From NCBI GenBank assembly GCA_910587255.1, contig CAJUKT010000081.1, positions 1-6,883 on the forward strand: 6,883 nucleotides of DNA, written 5' to 3'. The stretch comes from an uncultured Oscillospiraceae bacterium (GTDB lineage: Bacteria > Bacillota > Clostridia > Oscillospirales > Oscillospiraceae). The notes beneath the pieces were generated by a model. The model did not search any database. It saw only the letters and a program-made list of their open reading frames with translations, and had not been told where the DNA came from. Of the stretch, positions 1 to 3,959 are shown one piece after another; positions within the stretch are counted from its first letter, which is position 1; every line of letters begins with the position of its first letter. Position numbers and translations under genes: made by a program.

Positions 1-2
1 CC

Positions 3-371
3 AAAGTCAGCAAAATCAAAGAAAGGTATGTCCGAAATGGACACTTTGGCGTGGACTACATGACCAAGACGGGGCCCAAACGCTGCGAGTTCTATCACGA
101 CGGATTCCAGATGAACGAGCAAGCCGCGCCCGTCTATGCAGACATTCTTCCAGAATATAGGAAACGTCAGTGGAGCAACAGCCTTGCTAATCGGCTCAAA
201 GCGGGGACCTGTGAAATCTGTGGCCTGAAAACGGACAGCATCCTGATTCATCATGTGAAGAAACTGAAAAAGCTCAAAGGCAAAGACATTTACGAGCTCA
301 AGATGCTGGAAATTCGGAGAAAAACTCTGGCCTTATGCCAAAATTGCTATTTCGATTGCCATAACTGCTGA
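3..371 (+). CDS. ltrA: Group II intron reverse transcriptase/maturase, C-terminal part (partial)
   Basis: This is the C-terminal 122 residues of an LtrA-type intron-encoded protein. The frame is open from base 3, so an ATG at 51 is internal and not a start. The full protein (reverse transcriptase, maturase domain X, DNA-binding D, endonuclease En) helps the intron RNA splice, and cuts and reverse-transcribes at new target sites. Visible here is the D/En region: the stretch before ILPEYRK, then an HNH zinc-type module with CEIC (cysteines at 210-212 and 219-221), a HH pair at 249-254, the KKLKKLKGK stretch, RRKTLALC and a final CxxC...H. The normal last motif is CxxCH-x-x-x-H. Here Tyr replaces the first His (CQNCYFDCH), and the protein ends two residues after the last His, shorter than many relatives. 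Whether the endonuclease is active cannot be told from this. The symbol is the generic family name. Confidence 0.9.
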   Translation, partial: KVSKIKERYVRNGHFGVDYMTKTGPKRCEFYHDGFQMNEQAAPVYADILPEYRKRQWSNSLANRLKAGTCEICGLKTDSILIHHVKKLKKLKGKDIYELKMLEIRRKTLALCQNCYFDCHNC

Positions 372-389
372 TGCCCATCGTTAGATGGA

Positions 390-423
390 GAGCCGTATAC
401 TCCGAGAGGGGTACGTGCGGTTC
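390..423 (+). ncRNA. Group II intron domain V (catalytic hairpin)
   Basis: Exactly 34 nucleotides fold as a canonical domain V. There is an 8-bp lower stem (390-397 with 416-423, including G-U pairs), a two-base CG bulge at 414-415, a 6-bp upper stem (398-403 with 408-413) and a GAGA tetraloop of the GNRA class at 404-407. The AGC catalytic triad is at 391-393, which fits IIA/IIB-type introns and not the CGC common in IIC. Domain V binds the catalytic metal ions for splicing and reverse splicing. Every expected element is intact, so the ribozyme core here looks functional. Confidence 0.93.
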
Positions 424-426
424 GGA

Positions 427-484
427 GGGGAGGGAGCCGAAACCTGCCGGGCGCAACTCGGTAAGGCGCGGCTGCCCTTACCCT
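427..484 (+). ncRNA. Group II intron domain VI with bulged branch-point A
   Basis: It follows domain V after a three-base linker (424-426). The basal helix pairs 428-430 with 481-483. A480 is left unpaired on the 3' strand, the position of the branch-point adenosine that attacks the 5' splice site. The helix continues as A431 with T479, 432-434 with 475-477 and 435-439 with 469-473, leaving T478 and G474 as small bulges. The apical part (440-468) can form a further weak hairpin through CCG and CGG. The pairing was done by eye. Confidence 0.8.
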
Positions 485-486
485 AT

Positions 487-906
487 TACGTTTCCAAGCT
501 GCTGGGCAAGGAAACCATCGACACCAACACCTACGGCCAGTCCAGGGGGCGGAGCGGCAGCTACTCCACCAACTGGCAATTAGCGGGCCGTGAACTTTTG
601 ACCCCGGATGAGGTGCGTATGCTGGACAACCAGTATGCGCTCCTTTTTATTCGCGGGGAGCGGCCCGTGCAGGACTTCAAGTACGACATCCTCAAACACC
701 CCAACGTAAAGCTGACCACAGACGGCGGGGCCGAACCCTACCGCCACGGCGAGGACACCCGCAGTATCGTGTCCATCCAGTTTGACAAGGAGCTGCTGAA
801 ACAGGCGGCGGAACAGGAACAGGATGCGGTGAAACACAACTTCTTACTTCTCACAGAGGAAGAATTAGAAGAACTTATCAATTCATTAGGAGGTACGACA
901 CAATGA
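487..906 (+). CDS. virD4: VirD4/TraG-type conjugative coupling protein, last exon (partial)
   Basis: This is the C-terminal 139 residues of the type IV coupling protein, the inner-membrane hexameric ATPase that brings relaxase-bound DNA to the secretion channel. The fragment holds LLGKETIDTNTYG, GRELLTPDEVRMLDN, LLFIRGERP and YDILKHPN, which I recognise from the coupling proteins of clostridial ICEs. The ATPase Walker motifs are in the upstream exon outside the window. The frame crosses into intron sequence upstream (an apparent ATG at 385 lies inside the intron and is not a start), so the exon begins at Tyr 487-489 in phase 0 if the intron ends at 486. The tail is acidic and Glu-rich. The TGA stop (904-906) overlaps the next gene's ATG, implying translational coupling. 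Functional protein requires intron splicing. Confidence 0.88.
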   Translation, partial: YVSKLLGKETIDTNTYGQSRGRSGSYSTNWQLAGRELLTPDEVRMLDNQYALLFIRGERPVQDFKYDILKHPNVKLTTDGGAEPYRHGEDTRSIVSIQFDKELLKQAAEQEQDAVKHNFLLLTEEELEELINSLGGTTQ

Positions 907-1259
907 GCGTTTTCAAGAAGAACGAGAAGAAGAACACCAACCGCCTGCCCATGCCCGACAAGGTGAAAAAGGGCTACCGCTACTACTGCTCCCTGGTGGC
1001 GGCGGTGGCCCTGATGGGCTGCTGCACCATGACGGCCTTTGCCGCCGACGACCCCCTCACCGTTATCAACAACCTGTCCGAGTTTATCTTCGGCCTGATC
1101 CGCGCCGTGGGCCTGATCCTGCTGGGCTGGGGCATCGTCCAGGTGGGCCTCTCCCTCCAGAGCCACGACCCGTCCCAGCGTTCCAACGGCTTCCTCACCC
1201 TGGCGGGCGGCGTCATTATAACTTTTGCCAAGGAGATTTTGACCCTTATCACCGGCTGA
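903..1259 (+). CDS. VirB2/TrbC-like pilin candidate (Maff2-like small membrane protein)
   Basis: This protein has 118 residues. A basic N-terminus (about 1-28) is followed by a hydrophobic stretch (31-44) and an AFA signal-peptidase-like site at 45-47, giving a predicted mature protein of about 71 residues. The mature part has two membrane segments, about 58-83 and 96-116, separated by a short polar loop (SHDPSQRSNG). This two-helix hairpin with a long signal sequence is the VirB2/TrbC pilin architecture. Small proteins of this kind (Maff2 family and relatives) occupy the same place after virD4 in clostridial ICEs. Role by inference: the subunit of the conjugative pilus or a channel component. 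An AGGAGGT ribosome binding site at 888-894 lies 8 bases before the ATG, and the start overlaps the virD4 stop. A structured gap follows. The pilin assignment rests on topology and position, not on a catalytic motif. Confidence 0.75.
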   Translation: MSVFKKNEKKNTNRLPMPDKVKKGYRYYCSLVAAVALMGCCTMTAFAADDPLTVINNLSEFIFGLIRAVGLILLGWGIVQVGLSLQSHDPSQRSNGFLTLAGGVIITFAKEILTLITG

Positions 1260-1283
1260 TCCGGCAAGGCTATCCGAACACAC

Positions 1284-1424
1284 GGGGCAGGCCCTCGTCG
1301 GCGCAAAGTCCGCGTGGCCCCGTTTCCGCCTTATGGCGAAAGCGGGGCCTGCTCCCTTGCGCCTCCTCTCCCACAAAATCTTCGATTTTGCGGGAACCCA
1401 AAATAGCCTGCCCCTAAAAGGAGG
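1284..1424 (+). promoter_or_regulatory. Structured RNA between the pilin and virB6 genes, ending at the virB6 ribosome binding site
   Basis: The 173-base gap 1260-1432 has no credible gene but folds into nested, mutually compatible stems. P1 is 9 perfect pairs, 1284-1292 with 1406-1414. P2 is 7 perfect pairs, 1300-1306 with 1357-1363. P3 lies inside P2 and pairs 1316-1330 with 1335-1349 around a TTAT loop, with one G-U and one mismatch. P4 pairs 1370-1380 with 1384-1394 around a TTC loop, with one mismatch. P1 closes one base before AAAAGGAGG (1416-1424), the virB6 ribosome binding site, which is left unpaired in this fold. There is no T-run after P3, so it is not a classic intrinsic terminator. 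Possible roles are RNA stabilisation or processing that sets pilin above channel-protein levels, or translational control of virB6. A small palindromic DNA insertion is the alternative. The pairing is seen; the role is inferred. Confidence 0.6.
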
Positions 1425-1432
1425 TGCTTTGC

Positions 1433-2269
1433 GTGTCGGATAATTGGGTAGTCCAGAATTTAGAGAACGCTTTGGAAGTCTGGAACGGCAAATTGAGCGA
1501 GATATGGCAGCTTATCACGCAGTCCCCCCAGGACTTCAAGGGCGGCGCGATCTGGAGCGTGGTAGTGAATATCCACGGCGGGTTGCAGGCCATTGGCTAC
1601 GCCCTGCTGGTGCTGTTCTTTGTGGTGGGCGTGGTAAAGACCTGTTCGAGCTATGCGGAAATGAAAAGGCCGGAGGTGGCCGTCAAAATGTTCGTCCGTT
1701 TTGCGCTGGCAAAGGGGCTTATCACCTACGGCATGGAGCTGATGCTGGCCCTGCTGAATATCATTCAGGGCATCGTGTCCTCGATTATGAACGCGGCAGG
1801 CTTTGGCGCTCCCAACTCCACCGTCCTGCCCGCCGAGATCGTGACCGCCATTGAGGACTGCGGCTTTTTTGAGAGCATCCCCCTGTGGGCGGTGACGCTG
1901 ATCGGCGGGCTGATTATTTGGGTGCTGTCCTTCGTGATGATCTTGAGCGTCTACGGGCGCTTTTTTAAGATGTATATGTACGCTGCGCTGGCCCCCATTC
2001 CCCTGTCCAGCTTTGCCGGGGAACCCAGCCAGAACGTGGGCAAAAGTTTTCTCAAAAGCTACGCCGCCGTCTGTCTGGAGGGGGCCGTCATTGTGCTGGC
2101 CTGCATCATCTTTTCTGTCTTTGCCAGTGCCCCGCCAACCGTTGACCCGGACGCTGCGGCAGCGTCTATGGTGTGGAGCTATATCGGGGAAGTCGTGTTC
2201 AATATGCTTATCCTGGTGGGCAGCGTGAAAATGTCCGACCATGTTGTGCGTGAAATGATGGGCTTATAA
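1433..2269 (+). CDS. VirB6/TrbL-like polytopic membrane protein of the conjugation channel
   Basis: This protein has 278 residues. GTG at 1433 is chosen as the start because AGGAGG (1419-1424) lies 8 bases before it; a GTG at 1424 is in frame but inside that ribosome binding site. The protein has about six membrane segments, near residues 53-69, 95-120, 150-175, 178-195, 205-230 and 248-268. It has an amphipathic N-terminus and conserved-looking stretches NIHGGLQAIG, FVRFALAKG, SFAGEPSQNVGKSFLKSYAA and VKMSDHVVREMMG. These match what I know of TrbL/VirB6-like proteins of clostridial ICEs, where VirB6 is the inner-membrane channel subunit contacting the transferred DNA. It follows the pilin candidate after a structured gap and precedes two small genes. 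I see no frameshift or truncation. Confidence 0.85.
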   Translation: MSDNWVVQNLENALEVWNGKLSEIWQLITQSPQDFKGGAIWSVVVNIHGGLQAIGYALLVLFFVVGVVKTCSSYAEMKRPEVAVKMFVRFALAKGLITYGMELMLALLNIIQGIVSSIMNAAGFGAPNSTVLPAEIVTAIEDCGFFESIPLWAVTLIGGLIIWVLSFVMILSVYGRFFKMYMYAALAPIPLSSFAGEPSQNVGKSFLKSYAAVCLEGAVIVLACIIFSVFASAPPTVDPDAAAASMVWSYIGEVVFNMLILVGSVKMSDHVVREMMGL

Positions 2270-2282
2270 AGGAGGGCTGTTT

Positions 2283-2588
2283 ATGAGTTTTGAAGATGAA
2301 TACCGGGCATTGATGGCAAAACCCATTGACGAGATCAAGGAGGATATTTTCTTCCGCTATGATAACTTCCGGGACGAGCCGTGGTATGAGGATGTTCAGA
2401 TGTATCGGGCGGTTGGTGTCTGCGTACCTGCGGCAGAACACGCCCTGCAAGTCCGCAAGGTGCTGAAAATCCTGGGCTACGCCACCCATACGACCGTCCG
2501 GGACGGTACGACCTACGTTGTCCCCGGCGAGGTGCGGCAGGCCCAGCAGGAGCCAAAGGCGAAAAACCGCCACGACCGGGAGAGGTAA
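2283..2588 (+). CDS. Small conserved-looking ICE protein of unknown function
   Basis: I cannot assign a named family. The protein has 101 residues, is soluble and has no signal or membrane segment. The N-terminal half is acidic and aromatic (MSFEDEYRALM; DIFFRYDNFRDEPWYED at about 21-37). The middle (VGVCVPAAEHALQVRKVLKILGY) could form a helix and strand, with TTVRDGTTYVVPGEV after it, and the tail is highly charged (KAKNRHDRER). AAAGGAGG at 2268-2275 overlaps the virB6 stop and lies 7 bases before the ATG. The tight spacing to both neighbours places it in the transfer operon. An accessory or regulatory role in transfer is possible but is inference from position only. Confidence 0.75.
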   Translation: MSFEDEYRALMAKPIDEIKEDIFFRYDNFRDEPWYEDVQMYRAVGVCVPAAEHALQVRKVLKILGYATHTTVRDGTTYVVPGEVRQAQQEPKAKNRHDRER

Positions 2589-2592
2589 TGCC

Positions 2593-2802
2593 ATGAAGCG
2601 ATTTTATATTTTCAAAGACGGAACACAGGTGGGCAGCGCCATCGAAAGGGAACAGGCGCTTCACATGATCCGTCAGCATCAGGCGCTTGAAACCCATCCG
2701 CTTTTGCGGGCAGAGTTCAGCATGATCGAGGGGGAGGAAGAATTTGTGCCCTACCCCTCCAAGCAGAAATCGCCCAGGAAAAAAAGCGGGTTGGAGCGAT
2801 AA
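2593..2802 (+). CDS. Very small ICE protein of unknown function
   Basis: This protein has 69 residues. ATG at 2593 is chosen because GGGAGAGG (2578-2585, inside the end of the previous gene) lies just upstream; the longer reading frame further 5' only overlaps the preceding gene. It begins MKRFYIFKDGTQVGSA, a short beta-rich pattern, then a helix (EREQALHMIRQHQ), then LLRAEFSMIEGEEEFVPY, and ends in a strongly basic tail (KQKSPRKKSGLER). There are no membrane segments. Four bases separate it from the preceding stop, so it is translated with that gene. I recognise the general pattern from small open reading frames next to virB6 in clostridial ICEs but know no function. Confidence 0.7.
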   Translation: MKRFYIFKDGTQVGSAIEREQALHMIRQHQALETHPLLRAEFSMIEGEEEFVPYPSKQKSPRKKSGLER

Positions 2803-2809
2803 AGGAGGG
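2801..2809 (+). other. Orphan ribosome binding site after the second small gene
   Basis: AAAGGAGGG overlaps the TAA stop of the upstream gene and is as strong as the working sites of this operon. No sizeable + strand gene starts after it: a GTG at 2821 opens only 11 codons. The region downstream is the 3' end of the opposite-strand toxin gene. The site is best explained as a relic of the original spacing to prgI, separated by insertion of the toxin-antitoxin pair. Confidence 0.5.
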
Positions 2810-2832
2810 TATCTGTTAAAGTGTGGGGCTTT

Positions 2833-3228
2833 TCACTCCACTCCATCTTCCTCTAAAAATTCCGTCACGGTCAGGCAGCGGGGGCGCTCCATATCCAGGC
2901 TCAAAAAATCTTTGTCGCCTGTCAGGATCATGTCAACATCCGCAACAATGGCGGCGTTCAAAATCGGCTGGTCTTTTGCGTCACGAATCAATTTTGTGCC
3001 ATTATCAACGGCGGGGATCAATTCATAAGAAAACTCCGCCAAGAACACTTCTGCATCAGGGAGTGCTTCTGGGGCCTTGCGTTTGAGAACATCGTAAAGT
3101 TCATAGATGCTGCGGTCACAAATGACCATCTCATGGTAATCGGAAACGCACAACAGCGCCTTTGCCGGTTTTGAGCCGCGAAAAAGCATGGCCGAGAACA
3201 AGATGTTTGTATCAACAAGTATTTTCAC
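2833..3228 (-). CDS. PIN-domain toxin (VapC-like ribonuclease)
   Basis: This protein has 131 residues and belongs to the putative PIN-family toxin group. PIN toxins are metal-dependent ribonucleases that block translation when their antitoxin is lost. The acidic active-site residues are all visible: D6 in LVDTN, E43 in IYELYDVL, D86 in RDAKDQPIL, and D105 and D107 in TGDKDFL. Length and motif spacing fit a complete domain, so the enzyme is probably active. The start is GTG at 3228-3226, overlapping the antitoxin stop by four bases (GTGA), a common arrangement for translationally coupled toxin-antitoxin pairs. It lies on the strand opposite to the transfer operon and is A/T-richer than it, which suggests separate acquisition. 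Confidence 0.9.
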   Translation of the reverse strand: MKILVDTNILFSAMLFRGSKPAKALLCVSDYHEMVICDRSIYELYDVLKRKAPEALPDAEVFLAEFSYELIPAVDNGTKLIRDAKDQPILNAAIVADVDMILTGDKDFLSLDMERPRCLTVTEFLEEDGVE

Positions 3229-3485
3229 GCCCGTTCTCCCCCGTAGCGGACTTCATCGACCAGGGCCTGCACGTCATCCTCGTCTTTCACACCCAGCTTT
3301 TCAGCAAGCCCGGAAAAAGCATCCTGTACCTTTGATAAAGCCTGTGCGGAAGCGTTAGCAACAACAATCTCGCCGCCTTTGTTTTGGAAAAATAAAATCT
3401 TATCCCCGGACTTCAAACCGAGCAGACGGCGAATCTCCACGGGAACCGTAATTTGCCCATTGGCAGAGAGTTTGGCTAAGTTCAT
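3225..3485 (-). CDS. SpoVT/AbrB-type antitoxin
   Basis: This protein has 86 residues. The N-terminal swapped-hairpin AbrB domain (about 1-45) shows the classic pattern KLSANGQITVPVEIRRLLG followed by LKSGDKILFF. Such antitoxins dimerise, bind DNA and repress their own operon, while the C-terminal part (here about 50-86, acidic, helical) wraps the toxin. An ATG three codons earlier (3494-3492) touches the GAAAGG ribosome binding site directly, with no spacer. The ATG at 3485-3483 has a 9-base spacer and gives a start (MNLAKLS) typical of the family, so it is preferred. Antitoxin precedes toxin, the usual order. Upstream lie a clear promoter and an inverted repeat that could be its operator. 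Confidence 0.88.
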   Translation of the reverse strand: MNLAKLSANGQITVPVEIRRLLGLKSGDKILFFQNKGGEIVVANASAQALSKVQDAFSGLAEKLGVKDEDDVQALVDEVRYGGERA

Positions 3486-3501
3486 AAATGCCATCCTTTC
3501 T

Positions 3502-3521
3502 ATTCTTGAAATCTAAAGAAT
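3502..3521 (-). promoter_or_regulatory. Inverted repeat, possible antitoxin operator
   Basis: ATTCTT (3502-3507) and AAGAAT (3516-3521) form a perfect six-base inverted repeat with eight bases between. It lies between the -10 box and the antitoxin start, where repressor binding would block early transcription. AbrB-type antitoxins usually autoregulate from such sites. The repeat is short and could be chance. Confidence 0.4.
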
Positions 3522-3534
3522 CCTTTGCTTCTCT

Positions 3535-3563
3535 ATTATATACGATATGAGCGGCAAAAACAA
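3535..3563 (-). promoter_or_regulatory. Promoter of the toxin-antitoxin operon
   Basis: Read on the minus strand, a perfect TATAAT -10 box (3540-3535) is preceded by TTGTTT (3563-3558) with exactly 17 bases between, the optimum for the housekeeping sigma factor. The -35 box is imperfect (TTGTTT against TTGACA). Transcription would begin near 3528 and give a leader of about 43 bases before the antitoxin ATG. The promoter points away from prgI and against the transfer operon. Confidence 0.65.
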
Positions 3564-3593
3564 CTCCATCTTACAAATTGGGAGGTCTTATTT

Positions 3594-3959
3594 TTGGAAG
3601 TCAAAATCAACCGCGAAATTCGCAATTACACGGAGAGTATGTTTTTCGGCCTGTCCATGCGTCAGTGTGTGTGTTCCCTGCTGGCGGTGGCGGTGGCCGT
3701 GGGGCTGTACTTTCTGCTGAAACCCTACGTCGGCACCGAAACCGTGTCCTGGATGTGCGTCCTGGGCGCGGCCCCCTTTGCGGCGCTGGGCTTTTTCACC
3801 TACCACGGCATGACGGCGGAGCAGTTTATTTGGGCGTGGCTGCGCTCGGAACTGCTGGAACCGCGAGAACTCCGCTTTGTATCGTCCACGCTGTACTACG
3901 ACCTTTTGAAATCCAGCCTGGAAAAGCGGGAGAAGGAGGAATACAAGCGCCATGATTAA
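3594..3959 (+). CDS. prgI: PrgI-family inner-membrane protein of the conjugation machinery
   Basis: This protein has 121 residues. TTG at 3594 is chosen because TGGGAGG (3579-3585) lies 8 bases upstream and it gives the family-typical start MEVKINREIRNYTESMFFGLS; an upstream in-frame start at 3525 has no such support and would read through the toxin-antitoxin promoter. Two adjacent membrane segments lie at about 25-45 (CVCSLLAVAVAVGLYFLL) and 52-73 (VSWMCVLGAAPFAALGFFTY), followed by a cytoplasmic-type helix (MTAEQFIWAWLRSELL) and a charged tail. PrgI-family (VirB3-like) proteins sit beside VirB4 in Gram-positive conjugation systems and probably anchor the ATPase to the membrane. The end overlaps the virB4 start by 8 bases. 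Confidence 0.85.
   Translation: MEVKINREIRNYTESMFFGLSMRQCVCSLLAVAVAVGLYFLLKPYVGTETVSWMCVLGAAPFAALGFFTYHGMTAEQFIWAWLRSELLEPRELRFVSSTLYYDLLKSSLEKREKEEYKRHD

Larger units (their letters stand above)
1..486 (+). mobile_element. Group II intron, 3' end, inserted in the virD4 gene
   Basis: This is the 3' part of a retromobile group II intron; its 5' end, domains I-III and most of the reverse transcriptase lie before the window. Seen here in order are the maturase C-terminus (stop at 369-371), a small hairpin (375-379 pairs with 384-388 around a GTTA loop), domain V (390-423) and domain VI (about 427-484). The 3' splice site is placed after T486. The intron would then end in AT, fitting the usual AY ending, and the bulged A480 would be the seventh base from the end. 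TAC at 489 is a less likely alternative end. From 487 the reading frame continues directly as coupling-protein sequence. The intron sits in sense orientation, so splicing would restore virD4. The intron-encoded part is visibly A/T-richer than the flanking exon, as expected for an independently moving element. Confidence 0.9.

Noticed and set aside
371..583. A + strand frame over intron domains V and VI
   Set aside because: It crosses the ribozyme core and splice site, and the peptide is Pro/Arg/Gly-rich without homology signs.
1316..1349. The P3 hairpin as an intrinsic terminator after the pilin gene
   Set aside because: The stem is strong, but no run of T follows it (the next bases are TGCTCCC), so rho-independent termination is not supported.
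738..1376. A 212-codon minus-strand frame across virD4, the pilin gene and the structured gap
   Set aside because: It has no ribosome binding site and low-complexity composition, and it covers three better-supported features.
2821..2856. An 11-codon GTG-start frame served by the orphan ribosome binding site
   Set aside because: It is too short to support and overlaps the 3' end of the toxin gene, so an insertion relic explains the site better.
3486..3494. The longer antitoxin start at 3494
   Set aside because: Its ATG directly abuts the GAAAGG site with no spacer, while the ATG at 3485 has proper spacing.
3506..3553. A + strand promoter for prgI-virB4 after the toxin-antitoxin pair
   Set aside because: TTGAAA at 3506-3511 has no -10 box at 16-18 bases, and other pairings have wrong spacing.
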